NCBI GenBank assembly: GCA_009268125.1
Contig: WBOU01000004.1
Span: 1 to 64,000 of the forward strand
Source of the DNA: Chloroflexia bacterium SDU3-3
Lineage (GTDB): Bacteria; Chloroflexota; Chloroflexia; Chloroflexales; Roseiflexaceae
Reading direction: 5' to 3'
Length of the DNA stretch: 64,000 nucleotides
Position numbers and translations under genes: made by a program. The notes below the pieces were generated by a model. It did not search any database and was not told the origin of the DNA. It saw only the letters and a program-made list of their open reading frames with translations. Positions 44,221-53,822 of this stretch are shown piece after piece (the stretch's first letter is position 1; each line of letters opens with the position of its first letter).

Positions 44221-44236
44221 TGCTATAATCCCCGCA
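44221..44236 (+). promoter_or_regulatory. extended -10 promoter placing the mnmE start codon at +1
   Basis: TGC-TATAAT with TATAAT at 44224-44229, only six bases before the ATG. No -35 element and no Shine-Dalgarno sequence are seen, so mnmE mRNA is predicted to be leaderless. Confidence 0.55.
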
Positions 44237-45609
44237 TGCTCTACGACGACACTATCGCAGCCATCGCCACCCCGCCTGGCGAGGGCGGCATCGGCATCAT
44301 CCGCCTGAGCGGCAGGGGCGCGATGCCCATCCTGCAGGCCATGTTCGCGCCTACCCGCCCTGGCCGCTGGCGCAGCTACCAGATGCGCCACGGCCACGTG
44401 GTGGCCGCCGACGGCGAGCGCGTGGATGAGGCCCTGGCCGTGTTCATGCGCGGCCCGCGCAGCTTCACCGCCGAGGATGTGGCCGAGATCTCGTGCCACG
44501 GCGGGCCGCTGGTGCTGGCCCGCGCCCTGGGGCTGGCGCTGGCCCACGGCGCGCGGCTGGCCGAGCCGGGCGAGTTCACCATGCGCGCCTTCACCAACGG
44601 CAGGATCGACCTGACCCGCGCCGAGGCCACGCTCGATGTCATCCAGGCCAAGACCGACGCGGCCCTGCGCTTGGCCCAGGCCCAGCTGGGCGGCTGGCTC
44701 TCCGCCGAGCTGGCCGCCATCCGCGAGGAGCTGCTGGCCCCGCTGGCCTACGTCACCGCGCTGATCGACTTCCCCGAGGACGAGGTGGAGGCCCACGAGG
44801 TCGAGCGGCCCGTGCGCGCCGCCCTGGCCCGGCTCGACGCGCTGCTGGCCACCGCCGACCAGGGCGTGATCTACCGCCAGGGCGCGCGCGCCGCGCTGAT
44901 CGGGCGGCCCAACGCGGGCAAGTCCAGCCTGCTCAACGCGCTGCTGCGCACCGAGCGCGCCATCGTCACCCCCATCCCCGGCACCACCCGCGACACCCTG
45001 GAGGAGACCGCCAACGTGCGCGGCATCCCTGTGGTGCTGGTGGATACGGCGGGCATCACCGAGACGCTCGACCCGGTGGAGCAGATCGGGGTGGGCCGCA
45101 GCCGCGCCGCGCTGGCCAGCGCCGAGCTGGTGCTGCTGGTGCTAGATGCCACCGCCGACATAGGCGAGGACGAGCGCCAGATCGCGGTGCTGGCCGAGGG
45201 CAAGCAGGCCGTGGTGGTGCTGAACAAGCGCGACCTGCTGGGCGGCGATGCCCCGAGCGAGCGCGTGGCCCAGGCCCAGGCCCTGCTGCCCGCCGCGCCG
45301 CTGGTGCACATCTCGGCCACCACGGGCGAGGGGCTGGATGCGCTGCGCGACGCCGTGGCCAGCCAGCTGCTGGGCGGTATCTCGCTGGGCGAGGGGCGGC
45401 TGATCACCAGCCCGCGCCACCGCGACGCGCTGGGCCGCGCCGCCCAGCTGCTGCGCGACGCCCTGCGCGGCCACCAGCGCGGCATCAGCCCCGACCTGCT
45501 GTCCATCGACCTGACGGCGGCGCTGGCCGCCATCGGCGAGGTGACGGGCGAGGCCGTGGGCGACGACCTGCTGGCCGCGATCTTTAGCCGGTTCTGCATT
45601 GGGAAGTAG
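44236..45609 (+). CDS. mnmE: tRNA modification GTPase MnmE
   Basis: 457 residues, full length. With MnmG it forms the 5-carboxymethylaminomethyl modification at wobble uridine 34 of tRNAs. N-terminal formyl-THF-binding domain (DTIAAIATPPGEGGIGIIRLSG), helical domain, then the G domain: G1 GRPNAGKS at 223-230, G2 TTRDT, G3 DTAGI, G4 NKRD, and the C-terminal CIGK with the catalytic Cys at 454. No mnmG is next to it in this window. Confidence 0.97.
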   Translation: MLYDDTIAAIATPPGEGGIGIIRLSGRGAMPILQAMFAPTRPGRWRSYQMRHGHVVAADGERVDEALAVFMRGPRSFTAEDVAEISCHGGPLVLARALGLALAHGARLAEPGEFTMRAFTNGRIDLTRAEATLDVIQAKTDAALRLAQAQLGGWLSAELAAIREELLAPLAYVTALIDFPEDEVEAHEVERPVRAALARLDALLATADQGVIYRQGARAALIGRPNAGKSSLLNALLRTERAIVTPIPGTTRDTLEETANVRGIPVVLVDTAGITETLDPVEQIGVGRSRAALASAELVLLVLDATADIGEDERQIAVLAEGKQAVVVLNKRDLLGGDAPSERVAQAQALLPAAPLVHISATTGEGLDALRDAVASQLLGGISLGEGRLITSPRHRDALGRAAQLLRDALRGHQRGISPDLLSIDLTAALAAIGEVTGEAVGDDLLAAIFSRFCIGK

Positions 45610-45739
45610 CGGCCCCGCACGCTCGGCAGCCGCCTGGGCTGGGGCTAGGCGCTCTACGCTTTGCGCCGGGGCGAACGGGCCACGCTGGAAGCCGCGCCGA
45701 CATTCGCCCCAGCGCGGCAGCCCCCGCAAGATCGGTTGC

Positions 45740-45824
45740 GGTCTCCCTTTGTGTCTTCGCGCCTTCGTGGTATTCGTTTCTTTTCGTCCCTTGGTGTCTT
45801 GGAGTCTTGGTGGTAAAAACGCTC
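45740..45824. repeat. dispersed intergenic repeat, CCACGAAGACGCGAAGG family
   Basis: Minus-orientation copy: TGTCTTCGCGCCTTCGTGGT followed by CCTTGGTGTCTTGGAGTCTT. Confidence 0.8.
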
Positions 45825-45887
45825 TGCCGAGCGAGAACGCATCGTCCCTACCGCCTGGGGTGGGGACGTAGCACAAGGAGACCGCCG

Positions 45888-47150
45888 ATGAACCTGCGAC
45901 CGCTGGGCATCCTCGCGCTCGCGCTGCTGAGCTTTCTGGTGGCGCAGGGCACGGGCATCCGCCTGTTCTTCCACCTGTTCTACATGATGCTGGCGCTGCT
46001 GGCGATCTCGGCGGTGTGGGCCTGGGTCAACCTGCGCGGCCTGCGCGTGCAGCGCGAGACCTTCACCAGCCGCACCCAGGTGGGCGGCGTGGCCCAGGAG
46101 CGCATCTCGGTGCAGAACCTCTGGCCCATCCCCAAGCTCTGGATCGAGCTGCGCGACCACTCGGACATGCCGCTGCACGCTCCGGGCTTCGTGGCCTACC
46201 TGCCGCCCCGCGAGCGCCGCCGCTGGACGGCCAAGACGCCCTGCACCATGCGCGGCAAGTTCACGCTCGGCCCCACCACCCTGGTCAGCGGCGACCCCTT
46301 CGGCATCTTCCAGTTCGCCCGCAGCTTCGACGCCACCAGCGAGGTGCTGGTCTACCCCCGCACCACGCCGCTGCCCGAGTTCAGCATGCCCAGCGCCGAG
46401 CTGCCCGGCGGCCAGGATGTGAAGAGCCGCGCCTACCACGTGACGCCCAACGTCGCCTCCATCCGCGAGTACCAGCCCGGCGATAGCTTCAACCGCATCC
46501 ACTGGCGCAGCACCGCCCGCACCGGCAGGATGATGGTCAAGGAGTTCGAGCTAGACCCCACCGCCGAGATCTATGTGGTGCTCGACATGCAGGAGCGCGT
46601 GCACCAGGCCCTGGCCGGGCAGCGCCGCAGGGGCGAGGGCGAGCCGCGCATCAGCGAGTCGACCGAGGAGTACGCCGTGCAGGCCGCCGCCTCGATCATG
46701 CGCCACCTGATCGAGAAGAATCGCACCGTGGGGCTGGTGGCCTGGGGCCAGCACCGCGAGGTGATCCCCGCCGAGCGCGAGTCGCGCCAGATCTTCAAGA
46801 TGCTGGAGGCGCTGGCGGTGCTGCGCGCCCACGGCGTCCAGCCGCTGGCCGAGGTGCTGGCGGCAGAGAGCGCCCGCTTTGGCCGCAACTGCACGCTGGT
46901 GATCGTCACGCCCTCGCTCGATGAGCGCTGGGTGGCCAGCCTGCAGCAGCTGCGCTACCGTGGCGTGCGCGCGGTGGTGGTGCTGGTCGACCCGCAGTCC
47001 TTCGGCGGCTGGCGCGATACCCTGGCGGTGCAACAGCGCCTGGCCGAGCTGCGGACGCCCACCTACCTCTACCGCTACGGCCAGCGCCTGGAGGATGCGC
47101 TCTCCACGCCCGAGCTGTTCCGCGAGCCGGTGGCGGCGGGCCGTGCCTAA
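45888..47150 (+). CDS. DUF58 domain protein
   Basis: 420 residues. Two N-terminal membrane segments (about 4-38), a beta-rich extracytoplasmic-like section, then the DUF58 motif RIHWRSTARTGRMMVKEFE near 205 and a VWA-like C-terminal half (IYVVLDMQE, TLVIVTPS). DUF58 proteins usually work with MoxR ATPases and transglutaminase-like proteins in peptidoglycan or surface functions; those partners are not adjacent here. AAGGAG precedes the ATG at 45888. Confidence 0.88.
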   Translation: MNLRPLGILALALLSFLVAQGTGIRLFFHLFYMMLALLAISAVWAWVNLRGLRVQRETFTSRTQVGGVAQERISVQNLWPIPKLWIELRDHSDMPLHAPGFVAYLPPRERRRWTAKTPCTMRGKFTLGPTTLVSGDPFGIFQFARSFDATSEVLVYPRTTPLPEFSMPSAELPGGQDVKSRAYHVTPNVASIREYQPGDSFNRIHWRSTARTGRMMVKEFELDPTAEIYVVLDMQERVHQALAGQRRRGEGEPRISESTEEYAVQAAASIMRHLIEKNRTVGLVAWGQHREVIPAERESRQIFKMLEALAVLRAHGVQPLAEVLAAESARFGRNCTLVIVTPSLDERWVASLQQLRYRGVRAVVVLVDPQSFGGWRDTLAVQQRLAELRTPTYLYRYGQRLEDALSTPELFREPVAAGRA

Positions 47151-47659
47151 GCGCTGCCTCGAAGTCCCCGCTCAGCGCAAATACACGCCTCACTTCCACC
47201 GTGCGCCTTCTCGCCCATCGGAAGGCCTTTCAGGGCTGCCGCTGAACGTTCTTACCGTGCATGTTTGGAACCTTCGAGGGGGGCGCATCCATTCTTCACG
47301 CCCGCGTTTGGAACCTTCGAGGGGGGTGTGAAGAACCTTCGAGGGGGGCGCATCCATTCTTCACGCCCGCGTTTGGAACCTTCGAGGGGGGTGTGAAGAA
47401 CCTTCGAGGGGGGCGCATCCATTCCAAACACGCGCGCTTGGAACCTTCGAGAGGGGCACACCATTGCCCGCGCGCTGGGAAGCAAACCAGACCCCAATGC
47501 GCAGCGGTCAGCTCCGAATACCAGCAGCCCGAGCCGAACGATCAGGCCCGCATGCCACCCGCGCAGGCTTCGCAGCGGGCGGCGGCGCAGTAGCCACCCG
47601 CGCCCAGGCGATGCAAACCAGCACGCGGGCGCTTTCAGCACAAGAAAAAGGAAACCCCG
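47151..47659. other. intergenic region dominated by a 65-bp tandem repeat
   Basis: No gene seen. The repeat (47261-47460) is listed separately. AAAGGA at 47646-47651 serves the methyltransferase that follows. Confidence 0.6.
47261..47460. repeat. 65-bp tandem repeat with GGAACCTTCGAGGGGGG
   Basis: GGAACCTTCGAGG starts at 47267, 47310, 47375 and 47440; the last two intervals are exactly 65 bases and the first lacks 22. Each unit carries the GAACCTTCGAGGGGGG core twice plus GTGTGAAGAA and TTCTTCACGCC, which can pair. Confidence 0.85.
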
Positions 47660-48607
47660 ATGGAGATCGAGCAGGTCTGGCAGGTCTACGCCGCACAGGG
47701 CTACCCCGCGCTGCGGTTGATCGCCCCCAGCACAGCATCCGCCCAGCTCTACTACGCACTGATTGCCTTCGCCCACGACGACATAGCCGCCGCGCAGCAG
47801 GCCGCCCAGGCCGCCGCCGCATCCCAGCCCGACAGCCGGGTATTCGCCGAGGCCGCCATCTACCTGGGGCGCGTGGCCCAGCAGGGCAGACAGCAGGTCT
47901 ATGTCGATGGCGGGGCCTTCACCGCCTTCATCACCAGCGGCGGGAATGTGCCGCTGTATGTGGAGACAAGCCGGCTGCTGCGGCAGATCTACGAGCAGCA
48001 CGACCAGCTGCGGCTGCTGGATGTGGGGGCAGGCAACGGCCACGCGCTCATCCCCGCGTTGGTGCCACAGGTCGCCCATGTGGGCGTGGTCGAACCATCG
48101 GCGGCGCTCTCCGCCGAGCTGGGGGCCAAGCTCGAACAGCGCGGCGTAGCCCACACCATCTACCCCAGCACGCTGCAGGACTTCGCGCGCCAGCACGGCC
48201 AGCGCTGGGATCTCATCCAGGCCACCTACAGCCTGCAGTCTATCCCGCCCGCCGAGCGCGGCCCCATGCTGCGCTGGCTGCGGCAGCACACCGACCGGCT
48301 GCTGATCGCCGAGTTCGACGCACCTGCCGTGCGCAACTTCTTCGAGCCTAGCTATGTGCGCTATGTGCTGGAGCGCTACGAGCAGGGCCTGGCCGAGTAC
48401 GCCAGCGACCACGGGCTGGTGAGCCAGGGCTTCCTGATGCCGGTGATGTTTGGCTACTTCGACCGCAGCGCCCTGCGCACCAACTACGAGCAGCCGATTG
48501 CAGCCTGGGCCGATGATCTGCGGGCGGCGGGCTTTGGCGCGATTGACGCGCACGCCATCTACCCATACTGGTGGGGCGCGGCCACGCTGCTGGATGCGCG
48601 CGCCTAG
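47660..48607 (+). CDS. class I SAM-dependent methyltransferase with N-terminal extension
   Basis: 315 residues. Residues 1-100 are helical and may be a TPR-like or dimerisation region. Motif I LLDVGAGNGHALIPALV near 122-138, motif II VGVVEPSAALSAELG, motif IV LIQATYSLQSIPPAER. The C-terminal third includes YVLERYEQGLAEYAS. Substrate unknown. It converges on the GH2 gene with a terminator between. Confidence 0.78.
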   Translation: MEIEQVWQVYAAQGYPALRLIAPSTASAQLYYALIAFAHDDIAAAQQAAQAAAASQPDSRVFAEAAIYLGRVAQQGRQQVYVDGGAFTAFITSGGNVPLYVETSRLLRQIYEQHDQLRLLDVGAGNGHALIPALVPQVAHVGVVEPSAALSAELGAKLEQRGVAHTIYPSTLQDFARQHGQRWDLIQATYSLQSIPPAERGPMLRWLRQHTDRLLIAEFDAPAVRNFFEPSYVRYVLERYEQGLAEYASDHGLVSQGFLMPVMFGYFDRSALRTNYEQPIAAWADDLRAAGFGAIDAHAIYPYWWGAATLLDARA

Positions 48608-48612
48608 CCCAC

Positions 48613-48667
48613 GAGCAATGCCACGGCCCCGACGAGCATTCGCCAGGGCCGTGGCATGCTTGCTCGG
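48613..48667. terminator. bidirectional terminator between methyltransferase and GH2 genes
   Basis: TGCCACGGCCC (48619-48629) pairs with GGGCCGTGGCA (48646-48656); GAGCAA and TTGCTC extend the stem. Confidence 0.75.
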
Positions 48668-48682
48668 CTGTGTGCTGGGTAG

Positions 48683-51436
48683 CTAGGGTGCCCAGGGCGC
48701 AACCACCGCCCACGTCACATCGGCCACAAACGAGGCGGTGCTATCCCACGCGTTGGGGCCGCCGTTGCTGGCGATCCACAGCTCGGCGTTGCGGTGGCGA
48801 ATGTAGCGATTGGGGTAGTTGTACGATTCCAGCGAGACACCCGCGCCAGCCAATCCCGGCTGAGCGCAGAAGGTCGCATCCTGATCGAAGGTGGCGCTGC
48901 CATCGCGGGCATCCTTGCGGATGCGGTAGCCACTGTGGCGCAGGTACTGGCCAGGGTAGTTGCGCGACTCGAACGAGTAGCAGCTGGCGTCGGCAAGCCC
49001 CACCACCACCTTGAAGGTCGCATCCTGCTTCAGCAGCCCATCGCTGCCGCTCTCCACCACCTCGGTATAGCCCAGCGCATCCTTGTGGCGGATGGAGCGG
49101 TTGGTCAGCCCTGCCGTCGTCACCTGCAGCGACTGGTATGCGCCGCTGGCTAGGCTCGCACCGCTGCGCCACCACGCGGGTGCGGCGGCCCAGGTGGCAT
49201 CGGCGCGGAACCCGGCGGTGTCGGCGAAGGCATCCAGCCAGACCTCGGCATTGCGGTGGCGCACATAGTAGCCCGGCAGGTTCTTCGACTCAAGCGAGAA
49301 GCCGGGCGCGCTGCCCAGCCCAGGCCGTGCGCAGAAGGTCGCATCCTGGTCGAAAAGCGCCGAGCCATCGCGGGCATCCTTGCGGATGCGGTAGTTCCAG
49401 TGGCGCAGGTACTGGCCGGGGTAATTGCGCGACTCGAACGAGTAGCAGCTGGCGTCGGCAAGCCCCGCCACCACTTTGAAGGTCGCATCCTGCTTCAGCA
49501 GCCCATCGCTGCTGCCCGCCACCACCGCCGTGCTGGCCACGCCATCCTGATGCCGCACATAGCGGTCGGTATAGCCCGCCGTTGTCACCTGCAGCGAGAG
49601 CAAGGCACCCGGCAGCAGCGTGCCGAACTGCCGCGAGGCGCTGATCAGGCTCTGGTGCGCGGCCTTCACCGCGCTGGCATCCACCTTCATCACCGCGCGG
49701 TCGTAGGTGAGCATGCCGTTCACCTCATTTTCCACATCCGTGATCTCGGTGTAGACGGCGGCGCTCAGGCCGGGCTTCTGCATCAGCGACTGGAGCTGCT
49801 GCACCATGGCCACATAGCGGCTGGTCAGCGCCGCGCCATCGCTCACCATCTCGTAGCCGAAGCCGTTGCCCGCGCTCCACTCGTGGCCCGCCACGCGCAG
49901 GCCCAGGCCGCCGAACTCGCCCAGCACCGCCACGCGCGTGGCCGACGGCGTGGGCGAGCCAGGCCCCACATACACATGCCAGTCGGCCATGTCGCCGTTG
50001 CCGCCATCTACCGCGCCGCAGCAGTTGATTCCGCTCATATTGTCCACCAGTCGGCTGGGATCCATGCCTTTGGCCACATCCGCCATGCGGGCCTGGTCGA
50101 ACTGGCCCCAGCCCTCGTTCTCGATCACCCAGGTGATCACGGCGGGCGAGCTGCGGTGCTCGTCGATGATCTCGCGTAGCTCGCGCTCGAACTCCTGCTT
50201 GGCGCTGTCGGATGGGGCCACCGTGTTCATGGAGGGCATGTCCTGCCACACCAAAATGCCCAGCTTGTCGGCCCAGTAGTACCAGCGCTGCGGCTCGACC
50301 TTGATATGCTTGCGCAGCATATTGTAGCCAAGATCTTTATCCTTCTGGATGTCGAACTTGAGCGCCTCATCGGTGGGCGCGGTGTAGATCCCGTCGGGCC
50401 AGTAGCCCTGGTCGAGCGTGCCGACCTGGAACACAAAGCTGCCGTTCAGCACAGGGCGCAGCACGCCGCCCACCGTGGCCAGCCCGATCGAGCGCATGCC
50501 AAAGTAGCTGCCCACCTGATCGACGGTGGAGCCGCCGCCCACCAGCTTCACATCCACATCGTAGAGGAAGGGATCCTCGGGCGACCAGAGGTGCGGGCTG
50601 GGCACGGGGATGCGTAGCTCGGCCCCCACCGCGCCGCTGGCGCTGCCCACCGGCAGGCCCCCAGCCGAGGCCGTGGCCTGCACGGTCTGCCCGGCGATGC
50701 CCTCGCCCCGCACCACCAGCCGCAGCGTCTGGCCCGCGATATCCGGGGTCATGTCCAGCCGCGTGATGTGGGCCGCCGCCACTGGCTCCAGCCACACCGT
50801 CTGCCAGATCCCCGAGGCGGGCGTATACCAGATGCCGCTGGGGCTATTGCGCTGCTTGCCCAAGGGCTGCCCGCCGCTGTCGGTGGGGTCATACACACCC
50901 ACGATCAGCTCGTTGCTCCCCCCCGCCATAAGCGCGGCGGTGATGTCGAAGCTGAAGGCATCGAAGCCGCCCTGGTGTGCGCCGATGCTCTGGCCGTTCA
51001 CATACACGCTGGCCTGCCAATCGACCGCGCCGAAATTCAGCAGCACGCGCTGGCCCGCCCACGCGGCGGGCAGGGTGAAGGTGCGGCGATACCACATCCG
51101 ATCGTGGTGCCGCATGATGCCCGACAGCGCCGACTCGATTGGGAAGGGCACCAGCACGCGCTCGGCCAACGTCTGGCCGAAGGGAGGGGTCTGGCTAGCG
51201 GTGGCCGTGGCGAACTGCCACTCGCCATTTAGGCTCTGCCACGCGCCGCGCGTCATCTGCGGGCGCGGATACTCGGGCAGCGGGTTGGAAGCCGAGACCT
51301 GCGCGGTCCACGGCGTGGCCAGCGGGGGAACCTTGGGCACCATAGCCGCCTGCGCCGCACCCAGCGGCAGCAGCGCCGCAAACATGAGGCAGGCCAGCAG
51401 CGCCAGAGCAGCGCGTTTCTGGAAGATCGGGGCCAT
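48683..51436 (-). CDS. secreted glycoside hydrolase family 2 protein with two AbfB domains
   Basis: 917 residues. A signal peptide (KRAALALLACLMFAALLP, cleaved near AQAA) shows export. The GH2 core follows: sugar-binding domain (WYRRTFTLPAAWAGQ, FGAVDWQASVYVNGQ), Ig-like domain, and TIM barrel with RKHIKVEPQRWYYWADKLG, acid/base Glu in WVIENEGW and probable nucleophile Glu in AVLGEFGGLG. The last 290 residues are two tandem AbfB (CBM42, arabinose-binding) domains, about 135 residues each, nearly identical (DGLLKQDATFKVV, YSFESRNYPGQYLRH in both). It likely acts on an arabinose-decorated polysaccharide; exact sugar unknown. ATG at 51436 with AAAGGAG upstream. Confidence 0.9.
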   Translation of the reverse strand: MAPIFQKRAALALLACLMFAALLPLGAAQAAMVPKVPPLATPWTAQVSASNPLPEYPRPQMTRGAWQSLNGEWQFATATASQTPPFGQTLAERVLVPFPIESALSGIMRHHDRMWYRRTFTLPAAWAGQRVLLNFGAVDWQASVYVNGQSIGAHQGGFDAFSFDITAALMAGGSNELIVGVYDPTDSGGQPLGKQRNSPSGIWYTPASGIWQTVWLEPVAAAHITRLDMTPDIAGQTLRLVVRGEGIAGQTVQATASAGGLPVGSASGAVGAELRIPVPSPHLWSPEDPFLYDVDVKLVGGGSTVDQVGSYFGMRSIGLATVGGVLRPVLNGSFVFQVGTLDQGYWPDGIYTAPTDEALKFDIQKDKDLGYNMLRKHIKVEPQRWYYWADKLGILVWQDMPSMNTVAPSDSAKQEFERELREIIDEHRSSPAVITWVIENEGWGQFDQARMADVAKGMDPSRLVDNMSGINCCGAVDGGNGDMADWHVYVGPGSPTPSATRVAVLGEFGGLGLRVAGHEWSAGNGFGYEMVSDGAALTSRYVAMVQQLQSLMQKPGLSAAVYTEITDVENEVNGMLTYDRAVMKVDASAVKAAHQSLISASRQFGTLLPGALLSLQVTTAGYTDRYVRHQDGVASTAVVAGSSDGLLKQDATFKVVAGLADASCYSFESRNYPGQYLRHWNYRIRKDARDGSALFDQDATFCARPGLGSAPGFSLESKNLPGYYVRHRNAEVWLDAFADTAGFRADATWAAAPAWWRSGASLASGAYQSLQVTTAGLTNRSIRHKDALGYTEVVESGSDGLLKQDATFKVVVGLADASCYSFESRNYPGQYLRHSGYRIRKDARDGSATFDQDATFCAQPGLAGAGVSLESYNYPNRYIRHRNAELWIASNGGPNAWDSTASFVADVTWAVVAPWAP

Positions 51437-51850
51437 GGGCGAACTCCTTTGTCCTATGGATGAGGGTCGTTCGGCGACCGGCAGCCCGGCAGCATGAGGA
51501 AGCGCACGGACAGCATACCGTTTGGCTATGCGAAAGAGCGCCTGCCACCGTAAAGCCCATGTACTACCGATCAGGGAGCGCGTCAAATACAGCATTGCGC
51601 TGCTCAGAATCAGCGATTGTTAGGCCGAGTACCATATTTAGCTGGGTACATCCTTGTCACAAGTGATGACAAGCCGATCACAGTTCCGCCGCGCGCCATG
51701 TCCTATCAGCCGATTGCATCCCGCATAATGCATTGGCAGCCGCGCGACGCATCGGCTATACTGAGGGTGAGCAGACCACCCCACGGCAGCCCTTCGCGCA
51801 ACCTAATCCTGGACAAGCACCCGCCCAACGCAGTCAGGAGTGCGAATTCC
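51437..51850. other. divergent intergenic region
   Basis: About 410 bases between the GH2 and HAMP-STAS genes, read in opposite directions from it. No gene or known repeat is seen. CTTGTCA-N7-TGACAAG near 51654-51674 is an imperfect palindrome that does not fit the TGTGACA-N5-TGTCACA spacing. Confidence 0.45.
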
Positions 51851-53149
51851 ATGAGCAGCCAGACCCGCTACCAGGGCGCAATGCCCACCGTCCCGCCCAC
51901 GCCCAGCGTTCGCCTGCGCGTGCAGACCAAGCTGATCATCAGCAACATGATCATCATCGTGCTGCTGGCGATCATCGGCCTGCTTGGCTGGCAGATCCTC
52001 AAGCGCACCAAAGAGAGCCTCAACCACATCACCGCCGAGCACCTGCAGGGGGCCATCCACCTCGCCAACGCGCAGAACGCGCTCTGGCAGCTGCGCTACG
52101 GGGTCTCGCAGTACCTGAGCGCCAATGCAGACGACCGCGCCAAGATTGCCGCGCAGAGCGAGCAGTGGTACACGCAGATCGATACATCGCTGGAGGCCTA
52201 CGCATCCACCGACCTGACCGACGAAGAGAAGATCGGCTACCAGGTCTGGCAGGAATACTATCAGAAGTATGCCGCCGCCCGCCCGCGCTGGTTCGAGCTG
52301 CAGGCCCAGGGCAAGGTCGAGGAGGCCGCCGCGTGGCGGGCCAAGACGATCTTCCCCGACGGGCAGAAGGCGGTCAGCGCGCTCGAGCTGCTGATCAGCC
52401 TGCAGCGCCGCGCCGCCGACGATGAGATCGACACGACCAAGAAGATGCTCCAGAGAACCTTCCTCGCTCTGCTGGTCATGATCGTGGTGGCCCTGCTGTG
52501 GAGCAGCTTCCAGGCGATCTACTTCATACGCGCGATCGGACGGCCAGTGCGCGCGCTCACCAATGGGGCGCGGGCGCTCAGCGCAGGCCAGCTCGACACG
52601 GTGGTGAAGGTGCCACCCGGCGACGAGTTCGGGCTGCTGGGCGACACCTTCAACCACATGGCCAGCGTGGTGAGCCAGCAGACCCAGCGGCTGGCCAGCC
52701 AGGTGCGCGAGGCCGAGCGGGCCCGCACCCTGGCCGAGCAGGCCCAGGCCGCCAGCGCCAGCCAGCTGGCCACCATCGAGCAGCAGCAGCACACCATCCG
52801 CGAGATGAGCGTGCCCATCCTGCCGCTCTCCAACAGCGTGATCATCCTGCCGCTGATCGGCGCGCTCGACCAGGGCCGCATCCAGAGCGTGCAGCAGATG
52901 GTGCTGGACGCCATCGCCCGCGCCGACACCCGCCACGTAATCATCGACATCACCGGCGTGCCCGTGATCGACACCCAGGTGGGCATCGCCTTCATCCAGA
53001 TCATCAAGAATGTGCGGCTGCTGGGGGCCGATGTGGTGATCACCGGCCTGCGCCCCGAGGTGGCGCAGACCATGGTGGCGCTCAATATCGACCTGCGCGG
53101 CATCCAGACCTACAGCACGCTGCAGAGCGGGCTTCAGGCCGTGATGTGA
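51851..53149 (+). CDS. membrane sensor with four-helix, HAMP and STAS domains (RsbR-like)
   Basis: 432 residues. Two membrane segments (28-50 and 204-226) bracket an extracytoplasmic helical sensor of the 4HB-MCP type. HAMP follows at 227-280, a coiled coil to 320, and a C-terminal STAS domain (320-432) with VIIDITGVPVIDTQVG, whose DT matches the phosphorylated Thr region of RsbR proteins. There is no methyl-accepting signalling domain and no kinase. It probably feeds a stressosome or partner-switch pathway. AGGAG before the ATG at 51851. Confidence 0.85.
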   Translation: MSSQTRYQGAMPTVPPTPSVRLRVQTKLIISNMIIIVLLAIIGLLGWQILKRTKESLNHITAEHLQGAIHLANAQNALWQLRYGVSQYLSANADDRAKIAAQSEQWYTQIDTSLEAYASTDLTDEEKIGYQVWQEYYQKYAAARPRWFELQAQGKVEEAAAWRAKTIFPDGQKAVSALELLISLQRRAADDEIDTTKKMLQRTFLALLVMIVVALLWSSFQAIYFIRAIGRPVRALTNGARALSAGQLDTVVKVPPGDEFGLLGDTFNHMASVVSQQTQRLASQVREAERARTLAEQAQAASASQLATIEQQQHTIREMSVPILPLSNSVIILPLIGALDQGRIQSVQQMVLDAIARADTRHVIIDITGVPVIDTQVGIAFIQIIKNVRLLGADVVITGLRPEVAQTMVALNIDLRGIQTYSTLQSGLQAVM

Positions 53150-53223
53150 GCATGCCCGCACTGGTGAACGGCCCAATCTTTTGGTATGGTTATAGGACAC
53201 GATCGCACACAAGGAGCCAGCCC

Positions 53224-53751
53224 ATGACCGTCTACCGACGCCATACCTACTGCTCGTTCTGCGGCACTGTCTACCCCGAGGGCATGGCCTGGCCACGCCG
53301 CTGCCCCACCTGCGCCAATACCACCTATGTCAACCCACTGCCGGTGGCCGTCACCCTGCTGCCGGTGGGCGGCGGGCTGCTGCTGGTGCGCCGCTCCATC
53401 CCGCCCAAGCTGGGCGAGCTGGCCCTGCCCGGCGGCTTCATCAACGCGGGCGAGTCGTGGCAGCACGCCTGCGCCCGCGAGCTCGCCGAGGAGACCGGCA
53501 TCGCCACCGACCCGGCCCAGATCCGCCCGCTCACCGTGCTGAGCGCCGACGACGGTATGCTTCTGGTCTTCGGGGTCGCGCCGCCCCTGCCCGGCGAGGC
53601 CCTGCCCACCCTGGCCCCCAACGACGAAGTGAGCGAGCTGGCCATCCTCAGCGCGCCAGCCGAGCTGGCCTTCCCGCTGCACACCCAGGCCGCCGCGCTC
53701 TACTTCCACCAGCTGCGCGAGCATGGCGAGGTGCGACCGCTAGAGGCATAG
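53224..53751 (+). CDS. Nudix hydrolase with N-terminal zinc ribbon
   Basis: 175 residues. Four cysteines (C10, C13, C27, C30) form a zinc ribbon as in NudC-like proteins. The Nudix box begins at G70 (GGFINAGESWQ) and contains the RELAEETG core with the metal-binding Glu residues. It may hydrolyse a nucleoside diphosphate derivative; without the SQPWPxPxS motif it is not NADH pyrophosphatase. AAGGAG before ATG. Confidence 0.88.
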   Translation: MTVYRRHTYCSFCGTVYPEGMAWPRRCPTCANTTYVNPLPVAVTLLPVGGGLLLVRRSIPPKLGELALPGGFINAGESWQHACARELAEETGIATDPAQIRPLTVLSADDGMLLVFGVAPPLPGEALPTLAPNDEVSELAILSAPAELAFPLHTQAAALYFHQLREHGEVRPLEA

Positions 53752-53822
53752 CCTGCGCTCTGTGGCACTCTATTTGCTTTCTAGCTCAGCCAGAAGCGAT
53801 GCTCTGTGCGGGAGGAAGCGCG

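Noticed and set aside
41859-44235. Retron linked to ptuAB
   Set aside because: No reverse transcriptase frame and no msr/msd-like structure is seen in the 320 bases upstream of ptuA.
51654-51674. Fifth copy of the shared palindrome before the HAMP-STAS gene
   Set aside because: CTTGTCA and TGACAAG arms are inverted in order and seven bases apart, so it is a different palindrome.
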